From Ruegeria atlantica (GTDB lineage Bacteria; Pseudomonadota; Alphaproteobacteria; Rhodobacterales; Rhodobacteraceae), in NCBI RefSeq assembly GCF_013032505.1, contig NZ_WQCG01000001.1:806001-870000 (forward strand): a DNA stretch of 64,000 bases. Direction: 5' to 3'. Positions 1 to 9,243 of this stretch are shown here, piece after piece (position 1 is the stretch's first letter; every line of letters begins with the position of its first letter). The translations under genes and the position numbers were made by a program. The notes beneath the pieces are model-generated. The model worked only from the letters and a program-made list of their open reading frames with translations, searched no databases and had not been told where the DNA came from.

Positions 1-27
1 AAACGAGAGAGAAAGGGATGGAAAAAT

Positions 28-1665
28 TTGACGGTTGAGAACAGATACGATGTTATTGTGGCCGGTGCTGGTCACAACGGATTGACTGCCGCCGCCTATT
101 TGGCACGTGCCGGCATGCGTGTTTTGGTGGTCGAAAAGAACGACTGGATTGGAGGCGCTGCAGTCAGCCGCTCGCTGCACGATGGTTGGACGTACTCGAA
201 TTGCTCGTACGTTTGCTCTCTTCTGCGACGCGAGATTGCCCGGGACCTTGAGTTACCGAAATACGGACTTCAGGTTATTCCGTATGAAGGTGGCGCGAGC
301 TTTACGCGCGATGGGGATTACTTCGCCTATTATTCCGATCACAACGCCCTTAAACGCGAGATGGCGCGACATTCTGCAAAAGATGCCGACGCCTATCGCT
401 GTTACTCGCAAGCCATCATGCGGCAATGCCGTTTTATCCGTCCATTTCTGCTTCGAGATGCACCGGACCCTGCGTCTCTTCACCCACGAGATCTCGGCGA
501 ACTGGCTTATCTCGTAAAAAAAGCACACGGGCTGGGCAGTCGGGAGCTCGGCGAAACACTGAAATTCTGGACAATGTCCATTGGTGACGTTCTGGATGAG
601 CATTTCGAAAACGACCTGATCAAGGCCCATTTGGCTGGCTCCGGCATTATCGGTACCGGACTTGGGGTGTACTCACCCGGCACGGCATATGTGCTGCTGC
701 ACCACTACATGGGTGACATTGACGGCGGCATCGGAGCATGGGGTTTCGCACGTGGGGGGATGGGTGCAATTTCGAATGCCATTGCAGCCTCTTTCAAGGA
801 TCACGGCGGTACTATCCACACAGGTTCGGGGATTGAGAAAATCCTCAGCAAAGATGGACGCGTTGAAGGCGTTGCTCTCGAGGACGGCAAGGTTTTTTAT
901 GCCCCTGTTGTTGCCTCCAATATGGATATCAAGCGCACAATTCTGCACCATATTGACGCGGCCGAGTTGCCGGATGATTTCACCAAGGCGGTGCGAAACT
1001 TCAAAATTCGCGGGTCTTCGGCGAAACTCAACATCGCGCTTGACCGCTTTCCAAATTTCCCTGCAGCACCCGAGCACACCAGCTTCCTCAGGGGTGATTT
1101 GCATGTGTCGCAAAGCCTCTTTGAACTTGAAAAGGCCTATGATGATTGGAAAGTCGGGCGCTGGTCGGAAAAGCCTTATATCGACATGCTCATCCCCAGC
1201 CAGATTGATCCGACTATGGCGCCAACAGGTGCCCATATGATGACGGTTTTCGTTCAATATGCGCCTTATGCTCTAGAAGTCGACGGCGTTAGATCGGCCC
1301 AGAATTGGGGCGAAAAGCAGCGCAGTGCGATGGCAGAAACTGTACTCGACCAGATGTCTGCGGCGTGCCCTGACATTCGCGAGCGCATTGTTCATATGGA
1401 AGTGCGTTCACCATTGGAAATCGAACGCGAGGTCGGTCTGACAGAAGGCAACATTTTCCAAGGTGAACTGACTTTTGATCAGCTTTTCTTCAATCGGCCA
1501 GTCCCGGGTTGGTCGCAGTACAATTTACCCATCGAGGGGCTTTATTTGTGCGGCTCATCCGCCCATCCGGGCGGAGGGGTTATGGGAGCACCTGGTGCAA
1601 ACGCTGCCCGCGCAATCCTGAGGCACGAAACACGGCATGGCCGAATGAAGGGGTATGCCGCATGA
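28..1665 (+). CDS. CrtI/phytoene dehydrogenase-like FAD oxidoreductase
   Basis: This is a 545-residue flavoprotein of the phytoene desaturase-like superfamily. The N-terminus carries a dinucleotide-binding GAGHNGL motif (about residues 13-19). The C-terminus has the second FAD signature, GLYLCGSSAHPGGGVMG, typical of CrtI-like proteins. The only workable start is TTG at 28, preceded by a purine-rich GAGAGAAAGGG. The ATG at 18 runs into a stop after six codons. The gene overlaps the next one by ATGA, so it is translationally coupled to a second CrtI-like gene, then a GcvT-like gene and an aminotransferase. Carotenoid synthesis is unlikely because no other crt gene is present; oxidation of an amine or cyclic substrate fits the neighbours better. 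The substrate is unknown. The gene may be preceded by more of its operon outside the window. Confidence 0.85.
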   Translation: MTVENRYDVIVAGAGHNGLTAAAYLARAGMRVLVVEKNDWIGGAAVSRSLHDGWTYSNCSYVCSLLRREIARDLELPKYGLQVIPYEGGASFTRDGDYFAYYSDHNALKREMARHSAKDADAYRCYSQAIMRQCRFIRPFLLRDAPDPASLHPRDLGELAYLVKKAHGLGSRELGETLKFWTMSIGDVLDEHFENDLIKAHLAGSGIIGTGLGVYSPGTAYVLLHHYMGDIDGGIGAWGFARGGMGAISNAIAASFKDHGGTIHTGSGIEKILSKDGRVEGVALEDGKVFYAPVVASNMDIKRTILHHIDAAELPDDFTKAVRNFKIRGSSAKLNIALDRFPNFPAAPEHTSFLRGDLHVSQSLFELEKAYDDWKVGRWSEKPYIDMLIPSQIDPTMAPTGAHMMTVFVQYAPYALEVDGVRSAQNWGEKQRSAMAETVLDQMSAACPDIRERIVHMEVRSPLEIEREVGLTEGNIFQGELTFDQLFFNRPVPGWSQYNLPIEGLYLCGSSAHPGGGVMGAPGANAARAILRHETRHGRMKGYAA

Positions 1666-3194
1666 GCCAATTTGATGCGATTGTCATTGGCGGCGGTGTT
1701 AACGGTCTGGTTGCCGGAACACTCCTTAGTCGACGCGGCAAGAATGTCTGTATCATTGAGAAATCCAGCAGGTTCGGCGGCATGGCGTCTTATTCCGTGG
1801 ATGGCGGTCCGACTCTGGCCCATTCGCTATATAACCTGAGCCCACGGGTCTTGAGTGACATCGGCATAGATCCTCAACACCCTGTCCTGTCCGGCAAACC
1901 TGTCTCCACGGTTTCTTTGTCTGAGGATGGGCGGCATATCGTCTTCAAGAACGAAGGCATCTTTTGGAGCGAGGGGGCAAAACACCCGGAATCCGACGCC
2001 TGGACCGATCTGACACAGCAGTTGATTACGTATGGGGGCCTTTTGCGCCAACTCGCCGAGGCCCCACCACCCGGCGGTCAAAAAGCCATCCTTTCGCGGG
2101 GTGGGCTGAATGAGCTTTTGCGCCTGGCAAAACTGGGCATAGGATTGAAAAAGCTTGGAAAATCCGAGATGCGGCGTTTCTTGCAGGTCATTTTGTCCAA
2201 TGTCCACGACATTGTAATTGATGACTTGCCGGAAGGACCGGTGGCTGGAATGCTTGCTGCTGATGCAATCTGGGGGTCAGCCACCGGTCCAAGATCCCCG
2301 GGCACGGTGTTCAATCTGATTTATCGGCTTGGCCACGGAGGTAACATCACACAACCAGCAGGTGGGATGTCCGCGCTGACCGATTTGATGGTTGAAGCAG
2401 CACAAAAGGCGGGGTGCGTGCTGATGCCGGAAACTGAGGTGTCTCGCATTGTGTTGCACGACGACACAGTCTCCGGAGTGGCAACTAACAATGGACGAAC
2501 TTTGACCGCACCCATTGTGCTCAGCAACCTTGCTCCAAGACCAACAAGCCGAATGACCGGACCCTCTGCTTTTGACATCGAAGCAATGCGGCGAGTTCGA
2601 ATTATTCGAGCTCGTGGAACAGCGGCTAAGGTCAACCTACGGTTAAAAGACGACGCCACCCTGCCCGGCCTGCCTAGCGAACTAGCCCACGAACGACTGA
2701 TCTATGCCCCTTCTGTGGAGTACGTCGAAGCTGCGTTCAATCCAGTTAAGTATCGTCAAATGTCTAAAGCACCGGTGATTGAAGCCTTTAAAAGGCAGAC
2801 AGCCGATGGGGCAAACTGGCTGTCAACCATAGTGCAATATGCGCCATCTGACATTGAAGGCAGTTGGACTGAGACTGCCAAGGAACAGCTTGCGCAAATC
2901 ACAGTTGAAACTCTTAGCCGTGCCCTGCCCGGCTTGGGCGATCAAATCTCTGGCATACAGGTCATAACTCCGGATCAAATCGAAAGCGCGACCGGCGCAC
3001 CAGGGGGGCACTGGCACCATGCGGAAATGTCATTGGACCAACTGCTGACACTTCGGCCCGCGAACGGGATGGCCAGATATTCCATGGGGCCGAAGGGGCT
3101 GTTCCAATGTGGTGCGGCAACGCACCCCGGCGGTGATGTCATGGGGCTCGCTGGTCGCAATGCGGCGCTGGCAGCGCTGGAGGCACAGGCATGA
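1662..3194 (+). CDS. second CrtI-like FAD oxidoreductase
   Basis: This 510-residue paralogue of the preceding gene starts at the ATG that overlaps its stop codon (ATGA at 1662). The N-terminal FAD motif is VIGGGVNGLVAG (about residues 8-19), and the C-terminal signature is GLFQCGAATHPGGDVMGL. The two proteins share the same architecture but differ throughout, so this is an old duplication or a heterodimer rather than a recent copy. Two adjacent CrtI-like proteins without any terpenoid gene suggest sequential or heteromeric oxidation of a small substrate. It is followed by another ATGA overlap with the GcvT-like gene, which makes tetrahydrofolate-linked capture of a one-carbon unit a reasonable inference. 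Confidence 0.85.
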   Translation: MSQFDAIVIGGGVNGLVAGTLLSRRGKNVCIIEKSSRFGGMASYSVDGGPTLAHSLYNLSPRVLSDIGIDPQHPVLSGKPVSTVSLSEDGRHIVFKNEGIFWSEGAKHPESDAWTDLTQQLITYGGLLRQLAEAPPPGGQKAILSRGGLNELLRLAKLGIGLKKLGKSEMRRFLQVILSNVHDIVIDDLPEGPVAGMLAADAIWGSATGPRSPGTVFNLIYRLGHGGNITQPAGGMSALTDLMVEAAQKAGCVLMPETEVSRIVLHDDTVSGVATNNGRTLTAPIVLSNLAPRPTSRMTGPSAFDIEAMRRVRIIRARGTAAKVNLRLKDDATLPGLPSELAHERLIYAPSVEYVEAAFNPVKYRQMSKAPVIEAFKRQTADGANWLSTIVQYAPSDIEGSWTETAKEQLAQITVETLSRALPGLGDQISGIQVITPDQIESATGAPGGHWHHAEMSLDQLLTLRPANGMARYSMGPKGLFQCGAATHPGGDVMGLAGRNAALAALEAQA

Positions 3195-4366
3195 GCATCT
3201 TCACCGATCCGAAACTAGGTTTGATCCCCGGGCCGTTTCACAAAAGACTCGAAGAGCAAAATCGCGCGCAAAATTGGTACGATTGGGCGGGTTATGCCGC
3301 CCCGGGCGTGCTGGACAGTGTCGAGTTCGAGTACTTCGCGCTGCGCAATCAGGCATCCTTGTTCGACATCTCACCAATGCACAAGTACCGATTGACCGGG
3401 CCGGATACGACTACGATGCTCAATCGCCTAGTGACACGGGACATCCGAAAAATCGGCGTTAGTCGCGTGGGGTACGCAATCTGGTGTGATGAAGAGGGTA
3501 TGGTCATCGATGACGGGACCCTGTTCCACCTTGGCGACAACGATTGGCGCCTTTGCTGTCAGGAACAAATGCTGACATGGCTACTCGACGCAGCTTGGGG
3601 TTTTGACGTTTCAGTCGTCGACGAAACTCACAGTATCGCTGGACTTTCGCTGCAGGGCCCGACCTCCTACGCAGTTTTGGAGGCCGCCGGGTTAGATGTC
3701 AGCCAGCTGAAGCCATTCGATCTTGCTCACGTTGACCATGATCTCATGATTTCGCGGACGGGTTTTACCGGTGATCTGGGCTATGAACTCTGGTGCGACT
3801 GGGACGAAGCAGAAGCGCTTTGGGACCGTATTTGGACAGGTGGCGCACATCAGGGATTGCGCGCGATTGGCTACGAAGCCTTAAATTTGGCCCGCATCGA
3901 AGCGGGGTTTCTGACCGCAGGCGTGGACTTTCAACCAGTTCATGCAACCGAGCGATTGCATCGGGGACAAACCCCCTTCGAACTTGGTCTTGGCCGGCTA
4001 GTCGACTTCAACAAAGGTCATTTCAATGGTCGGCGAGAGCTGCTGTCCAAGCGAGAAACTCCAAGAAGCCTGCTCATGCGTTTCGACGTTGAAGGATTCA
4101 AACCCTCAGAAGGGTCATTGATCTACAACCGACGCAAAAAAGAAGTTGGGCACATAACGTCCGGAATATGGTCGCCCACCGCCAAACGCAACATCGCGTT
4201 GGCACATGTCCGTATGCCGGATGCAGGCCGGTCATCCGGCTTAAAGGCGGAAATTTACACTCTGCAAGAAGGCAAATGGGACACCAGGATGGCGCGCCTT
4301 ACACCTGTCACCAAAGCCTTTTTCGCACCGCCCCGCGCACGTGCCACGCCACCGGCCCACACCTAA
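3191..4366 (+). CDS. GcvT-like aminomethyltransferase (folate-binding) protein
   Basis: A 391-residue stand-alone protein of the glycine cleavage T / YgfZ superfamily. It shows the usual order: a folate-binding GcvT fold over roughly the first 280 residues (LFDISPMHKYRLTGPD, then GFTGDLGYELWCD), followed by a C-terminal barrel domain that includes GHITSGIWSPTAKRNIALA. No gcvH or gcvP lies nearby, so it is probably not part of the glycine cleavage complex. In demethylase systems such as dimethylsulfoniopropionate, sarcosine and dimethylglycine degradation, such proteins pass a methyl or methylene group to tetrahydrofolate. Its place directly behind two flavoproteins supports that role. The start is the ATG in the ATGA overlap at 3191. 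Confidence 0.85.
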   Translation: MSIFTDPKLGLIPGPFHKRLEEQNRAQNWYDWAGYAAPGVLDSVEFEYFALRNQASLFDISPMHKYRLTGPDTTTMLNRLVTRDIRKIGVSRVGYAIWCDEEGMVIDDGTLFHLGDNDWRLCCQEQMLTWLLDAAWGFDVSVVDETHSIAGLSLQGPTSYAVLEAAGLDVSQLKPFDLAHVDHDLMISRTGFTGDLGYELWCDWDEAEALWDRIWTGGAHQGLRAIGYEALNLARIEAGFLTAGVDFQPVHATERLHRGQTPFELGLGRLVDFNKGHFNGRRELLSKRETPRSLLMRFDVEGFKPSEGSLIYNRRKKEVGHITSGIWSPTAKRNIALAHVRMPDAGRSSGLKAEIYTLQEGKWDTRMARLTPVTKAFFAPPRARATPPAHT

Positions 4367-4379
4367 AGGAGAAGCAGAC

Positions 4380-5759
4380 GTGAATACTCTAGGGAATACA
4401 CCAGCCGACGGCGATCTGGTCGCTTGGGATCGCGACCATCACCTGCATCCTTGGGCCGGAACCGAGGGCTTTGGGTCCGACGAATACATGCGAGTAAATA
4501 CAGCGGATGGTATCTACCTTTGGGATGCTGCCGGGAAGCGATATATTGATGGCCCAGGCGGTATGTGGTGCACACAGATCGGATACGGGCGTCAAGAGAT
4601 GGCTGATACCATTTCCCAACAGGTTATGAAGATGCCTTACGCGTCGCCCTGGTCGTTTACGACTGAACCCGCAGCTATTTTGGCGCGCATGATCGCAGAA
4701 CGCACACCGGGCGATCTGAACACCGTGCACTTCACTACCGGTGGGTCTACGGCCGTTGACACCGCGCTGCGGACCGCGCTTTTCATGAACAAACGGCTTG
4801 GCCGGCCGGAGAAGAGGATCGTGATCGGCCGGGAAAAAGGCTACCACGGATCCACTTTTCTCGCCGCGACTGTCACTGGGAAAGAGCGCTTCGAAACAAG
4901 CTTTGAAAAAGCTCAGGATCTGGTGCGTTTCCTTCCCGACGTGAATCCCTACCACCGGCCGGAAGGCATGAGTGTTGATGCCTGGTGCGACGCTAAAGTC
5001 GCCGACCTTGAAAACCTGATTGCTGACGTAGGCGCCGACCGTATTGCCGCCTTTATCGCCGAACCGATCCTGTGTTCCGGTGGCGTGATCGTTCCACCTC
5101 TGGGCTATCATAAGCGTACGCTCGAAATCTGCCGTGCAAACGACATTCTGTACATTTCGGATGAAGTCGTAACCGGCTTTGGCAGGTTGGGCCATTGGTT
5201 CGCCTCAGAAGACGTCTTTGGTATCGTCCCTGATATTATTACCTGCGCAAAAGGTTTAACCTCGGGCTATCTGCCGCTGGGCGCCTGCATAATCTCGGAC
5301 GCAGTAATGAAACGCATTTCAGACGCACCGGGCGACGATGTTTTCTACAACGGCTATACATACTCCGGGCACCCGGTGAGTTGCGCCGCTGCAATCAAAA
5401 ATATCGAAATCATGGAGCGCGAAGACATTCTGGGACACGTTCAACGCGTCACACCGCATTTCCAGGACCGCCTACATCAAATTAAAGAAAAGTTTCCGAT
5501 AGTTGGGGATGTGCGCGGTGACGGGCTCCTTGGGTGCATAGAATGTCGTCCCGGACTAAACGTCGAGAGCTACGAAGCGCATGTGAAGTTTGGGCAAAAA
5601 CTGGACGATGCGTGCGAGGAGATGGGGTTGCTATTGCGTCCGTTTGGAAACATGGCGGTGTTCTCGCCCCCTCTGATCATATCTCCCTCGCAGATAGACG
5701 AAATGTTCGGCATCATGGAGGCTGGTATGGCGCAGGTCAGCAAGGACTACGACGCATAA
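4380..5759 (+). CDS. class III PLP-dependent aminotransferase
   Basis: A 459-residue class III (omega) aminotransferase. Visible signatures are the DEVVTGFGRLG block that contacts the cofactor and the following CAKGLTSGY, whose lysine should form the Schiff base with PLP. The length and layout are those of the taurine/beta-alanine/putrescine:pyruvate group, but the substrate cannot be fixed from sequence. I place the start at GTG 4380 because AAGGAG lies 9-14 bases upstream; the in-frame ATG further upstream lies inside the previous gene. It is the fourth gene of the operon and probably deaminates the product of the upstream oxidoreductases to an aldehyde or keto acid. Confidence 0.9.
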   Translation: MNTLGNTPADGDLVAWDRDHHLHPWAGTEGFGSDEYMRVNTADGIYLWDAAGKRYIDGPGGMWCTQIGYGRQEMADTISQQVMKMPYASPWSFTTEPAAILARMIAERTPGDLNTVHFTTGGSTAVDTALRTALFMNKRLGRPEKRIVIGREKGYHGSTFLAATVTGKERFETSFEKAQDLVRFLPDVNPYHRPEGMSVDAWCDAKVADLENLIADVGADRIAAFIAEPILCSGGVIVPPLGYHKRTLEICRANDILYISDEVVTGFGRLGHWFASEDVFGIVPDIITCAKGLTSGYLPLGACIISDAVMKRISDAPGDDVFYNGYTYSGHPVSCAAAIKNIEIMEREDILGHVQRVTPHFQDRLHQIKEKFPIVGDVRGDGLLGCIECRPGLNVESYEAHVKFGQKLDDACEEMGLLLRPFGNMAVFSPPLIISPSQIDEMFGIMEAGMAQVSKDYDA

Positions 5760-5792
5760 CAGTCAACGCGCTAAGACAAGGAGGCAGTTAGA

Positions 5793-6572
5793 TCAGGCTG
5801 GTTTCCGACCACGGATGTGATGTGGGCAATGCTCTCCGGTTTTTAGCACGGGCTGCATAGCGTCCCAGATTTCGATCTGGTGCTCGATAAACTCCGCACC
5901 GTGCCGGGCTTCCCAGTCGGCGCGGTTTGGTCCGGTCAATTCCTCAAGTTCCGCAGCGGATACCTGAGCATACCAAGGGTTGCGATTGACCAACTCTACG
6001 TCTTCAAAACCCGCCAACTCCATGGCAGCGCGGTACTTAGAGGGCGACGCCATCTGAAACTCCAAGGCTTCCATCTTTACGTAGTGCGCCATCTCGGGTG
6101 ACATTTCCCCGTCGTGATTGGTCAACCAGTCAGAAGCCGCGAAATGACCACCCGGTTTAAGCACGCGATACGCTTCCGCGGCCATCGTTACTTTGTCGGG
6201 GATATGGATGATCGAGTCCTTCGAAAACACGACATCAAAAGTACTGTCTTCGAATGGCATTGGACCTGGAGTGACCTCTATAACTTCGACCTTTCCTTCC
6301 AGATCCGCCTGTCTAACTCGCTCCTTTGCAGCCGCGCAGACTGGGGCTTCTACATCAATCCCCGTCACTCTAGCGACGCCGAACTCCCTTGCCATCAACA
6401 CCGCGATAGCCCCAGAACCACAGCCGATATCGAGGATACGCTTATCCTTCAGATCAATCCCTTCAACAACTCGAGCAACTTCTTCAGGGCCTCCCGGTGA
6501 AAGAAACCCCTCCCCCCAAAGCTCCTCCAGAAAGCTGATCACCTGTCGGTCATATAGGATTTCGTCTGACAT
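5793..6572 (-). CDS. class I SAM-dependent methyltransferase
   Basis: A 259-residue methyltransferase with the SAM-binding motif DIGCGSG at residues 48-54, an acidic post-motif (GIDVEAP), and motif II-like VVFSKDSIIHIPDK. The N-terminal GEGFLSPGG stretch resembles phosphoethanolamine N-methyltransferases and other small-amine methyltransferases. It is convergent with the aminotransferase gene and divergent from the dimethylglycine dehydrogenase-like gene, with an operator-like palindrome between. I chose the ATG at 6572, which has GGGGA at good spacing; two further ATG codons lie up to 30 bases upstream. It may methylate an amine or an acceptor in the demethylation pathway, but the substrate is not evident. 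Confidence 0.8.
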   Translation of the reverse strand: MSDEILYDRQVISFLEELWGEGFLSPGGPEEVARVVEGIDLKDKRILDIGCGSGAIAVLMAREFGVARVTGIDVEAPVCAAAKERVRQADLEGKVEVIEVTPGPMPFEDSTFDVVFSKDSIIHIPDKVTMAAEAYRVLKPGGHFAASDWLTNHDGEMSPEMAHYVKMEALEFQMASPSKYRAAMELAGFEDVELVNRNPWYAQVSAAELEELTGPNRADWEARHGAEFIEHQIEIWDAMQPVLKTGEHCPHHIRGRKPA

Positions 6573-6678
6573 AGGATTTCCCCGCATCTGATTGTCAGTC
6601 AATCACTGTAGTGAAGCCTTTTCTCCCTGTTCAGACAAGCTTTATTGCGAATTCGAAGGTCGGCGATGTGATTTTAAT

Positions 6679-6692
6679 TGAATGATCATTCA
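6679..6692. promoter_or_regulatory. TetR-type palindromic operator
   Basis: TGAATGATCATTCA is a perfect 14-bp palindrome in the divergent gap between the methyltransferase and the dimethylglycine dehydrogenase-like gene. The same 14 bases recur at 14327-14340 and a two-mismatch version at 14161-14174, all at promoters of this cluster. A further half-like copy (TGAATGATATTC) starts at 6714. The BetI-like TetR gene at 9244-9876 is the obvious candidate binder. Confidence 0.7.
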
Positions 6693-6759
6693 GTCAATAG
6701 ACATTATTCGTATTGAATGATATTCGGAGAAATGAACGCTAAAGTAGGAATTTCTTGCC

Positions 6760-9219
6760 ATGGACGACACCCTTCCGACGCATGTCCAAACCGTGATCAT
6801 TGGCGGGGGATCTATCGGTGCGAATACGGCCTACCACCTTACCAAGCTCGGCCATACCGATGTTGTGGTTCTGGAACAGGGTCAACTGACATCAGGAACC
6901 ACTTGGCACGCAGCAGGCCTGATTGTAGCCGGCCTTCTCAAATCGGAAGCTGAGTGCGCCATCTACACGCATGGGCGGGACCTTTATGCCAACCTAGAGG
7001 AGGAAACCGGTATATCCACAGGTTTCCGCGACGTTGGATATCTGCAAATTGCAACCAACGAGGAACGCCTGCATGAGATGCGCCGTGTCGCAGCCTTCAT
7101 GCGGCGTTTTGGGATAAACAATCATGAAGTCTCGGTAAAAGAAGCGCAGGATATGTTCCCTATTGGGGACCTTTCAGACGTCGTTGGAGCATTCCTAATT
7201 CCGGAGGACGGGCGGGCTAACCCAGTGGACGTGACAATGTCTCTGGCCAAGGGAGCCAAAAACAGAGGCGCACGTTTCTACGAAGGCGTGCGGGTTGAAG
7301 AGATTTTGGCCAGTAACGGCACCGCGACAGGGGTCCGCACCGCAAGTGGTCACACCATAGCAGCGGAAAACGTTGTGATTTGTGGTGGCATGTGGTCTCG
7401 CCAGCTGGGTGCCAAACACGGTTTAAATCTACCCCTCCAGGCGGCTGAACACTACTACCTGATAACGGAAAGCATCCCGGGCCTACCCCGCGATCTGCCC
7501 GTTCTCGAAGACCCTTCCACGTACGCATATTACCGTGAAGAAGTCGGTGGGATGATGTTAGGCCTTTTTGAGCCCGGCGCTGCGGCTTGGAAGCTCGATG
7601 GTATCCCAGATGAATGGCAATTTGGAGAGATCGAGCCAGACTGGGAACGTGTTGGGCCCGACCTGGAGAAAGCCTATTCGCGTGTGCCTGACACCATGAA
7701 CTACGGTGTCAAAAAACTATTCTGCGGTCCTGAGAGCTTTACGCCTGATCTTGCGCCGCTTGTTGGCCCAACGCCTGAACTGCGCAATCTTTGGGTTGCA
7801 TGTGGGATGAACTCACTTGGCATCCTGAACGGTGCAGGCACAGGAATGGTGCTGGCCCATTGGATGGTGGACGGATTGCCGCCAATTGATGTCACCGGTA
7901 TCAACGTCAATCGTTTCTCCCGTGAAATGGCGACACCGGCTTTTCGACGCGACAGGACACCTGAGTTGCTCGGAAAGCTATTTGGCCAGCACTACCACAA
8001 CGAAAACTACAAAACGGCAAGGAACGTTAAGCGTTCAGTGCTATATGACCGCCTCAAGCAGGCCGGAGCCTTTTTCGGCGAAGGAAATGGATGGGAACAA
8101 CCTGATTGGTTTGCCCCGACGCCCGAACAAGCCAAGGTCGAGAAATACAGTTGGTACCGCCAAAATTGGTTTGATTGGCACGCTGAAGAACATAAGGCAG
8201 CACGAGAGGATGTTATCGTAATGGACATGACATCAATGGCGTGTTTCAGCGTAGAAGGCCCGGACGCATGCGCACTCCTCTCTCGCCTGTCTTGCAATGA
8301 CGTTGATGTTGAACCCGGTCGTGTCGTCTACACAGCCTGGGTAAATGAACGAGGTGGATTTGAGGCTGACCTTACAGTTACCCGGTTATCCGATCAGAAA
8401 TACTGGGTCATCGTGGGAGAAAACTCGGCGGGTCATACCGAGATGCGCATGCGACGGCACATTCTGGACGATGAGAACGTTGTTATCACAGACATCACCG
8501 CAGGACGCTGCCAGATCAACGTTCACGGTCCAAAGTCACGCGAACTTTTGAGCCGAATATCTGGTGCTGATTTGTCCGACGAAGGTTTTCCCTTCATGAC
8601 TGCTCGAGAAATCGACATCGGGTACGCCGTAGTTACAGCCTATCGCGTCACCTTTATCGGCGAACTGGGCTGGGAGCTTCACGTGCCTGCCACTCAAGCA
8701 GTACAGACCTACGATCTGATAATGGAAGCAGGTCGTGATTTGGGCGTTCGCAATGCCGGAATGCAGACCCTTAACTCCCTGCGGCTCGAGAAAGCCTATC
8801 GTGATTTCGGAATTGATGTGGACAACACAGACAACCCGATTGAGGCCGGTCTTGGCTTTGCCGTTAAATTGGACAAACCCGGTGGCTTCATCGGCAGGGA
8901 AGCACTAGCCGCGATCAAAGCAAAAGGCACGCCCAAGAACCGAATGTTGCAGTTCCTGCTCAAAGACCCAGAGCCTCTCATGTACGGCAACGAGATGATT
9001 TACCTAAACGGCAAAGAAGTCGGATATATCCAAGTTGGTGGATATGGGCACACTCTCGGCGCTGCGGTCGGTATTGGTTTTGCAGAAATTGGCGAACCGT
9101 TGACTGCCGACGTAGTCGCAACAGGGCAATGGCAGATCGAAATTGCCGACGAGAAATACGATGCGACCGCCTCGTTAAAGCCGCTTTATGACCCCGACAT
9201 GCGCAAGATAAAGTGCTGA
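6760..9219 (+). CDS. dimethylglycine/sarcosine dehydrogenase-like flavoprotein (DAO + FAO_M + GcvT)
   Basis: An 819-residue protein with the full three-part architecture of dimethylglycine and sarcosine dehydrogenases. An N-terminal DAO-type FAD domain begins with IIGGGSIGANTAYHL (about residues 11-25). It contains TTWHAAG, where this family usually attaches FAD covalently to the histidine. A central FAO_M region follows, then C-terminal folate-binding GcvT and barrel domains from about residue 430 (ELGWELHVPA is a T-protein hallmark). Known members oxidatively remove a methyl group and hand it to tetrahydrofolate. The start is ATG 6760. The upstream palindrome suggests TetR control. It is convergent with the TetR gene, only 24 bp away. 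Confidence 0.9.
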   Translation: MDDTLPTHVQTVIIGGGSIGANTAYHLTKLGHTDVVVLEQGQLTSGTTWHAAGLIVAGLLKSEAECAIYTHGRDLYANLEEETGISTGFRDVGYLQIATNEERLHEMRRVAAFMRRFGINNHEVSVKEAQDMFPIGDLSDVVGAFLIPEDGRANPVDVTMSLAKGAKNRGARFYEGVRVEEILASNGTATGVRTASGHTIAAENVVICGGMWSRQLGAKHGLNLPLQAAEHYYLITESIPGLPRDLPVLEDPSTYAYYREEVGGMMLGLFEPGAAAWKLDGIPDEWQFGEIEPDWERVGPDLEKAYSRVPDTMNYGVKKLFCGPESFTPDLAPLVGPTPELRNLWVACGMNSLGILNGAGTGMVLAHWMVDGLPPIDVTGINVNRFSREMATPAFRRDRTPELLGKLFGQHYHNENYKTARNVKRSVLYDRLKQAGAFFGEGNGWEQPDWFAPTPEQAKVEKYSWYRQNWFDWHAEEHKAAREDVIVMDMTSMACFSVEGPDACALLSRLSCNDVDVEPGRVVYTAWVNERGGFEADLTVTRLSDQKYWVIVGENSAGHTEMRMRRHILDDENVVITDITAGRCQINVHGPKSRELLSRISGADLSDEGFPFMTAREIDIGYAVVTAYRVTFIGELGWELHVPATQAVQTYDLIMEAGRDLGVRNAGMQTLNSLRLEKAYRDFGIDVDNTDNPIEAGLGFAVKLDKPGGFIGREALAAIKAKGTPKNRMLQFLLKDPEPLMYGNEMIYLNGKEVGYIQVGGYGHTLGAAVGIGFAEIGEPLTADVVATGQWQIEIADEKYDATASLKPLYDPDMRKIKC

Positions 9220-9243
9220 TGCATTATTGTTCGGTGCTGTATT

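Noticed and set aside
4389..5195. A 268-codon frame antisense to the aminotransferase gene
   Set aside because: No start context or recognisable motif; the aminotransferase motifs lie on the other strand.
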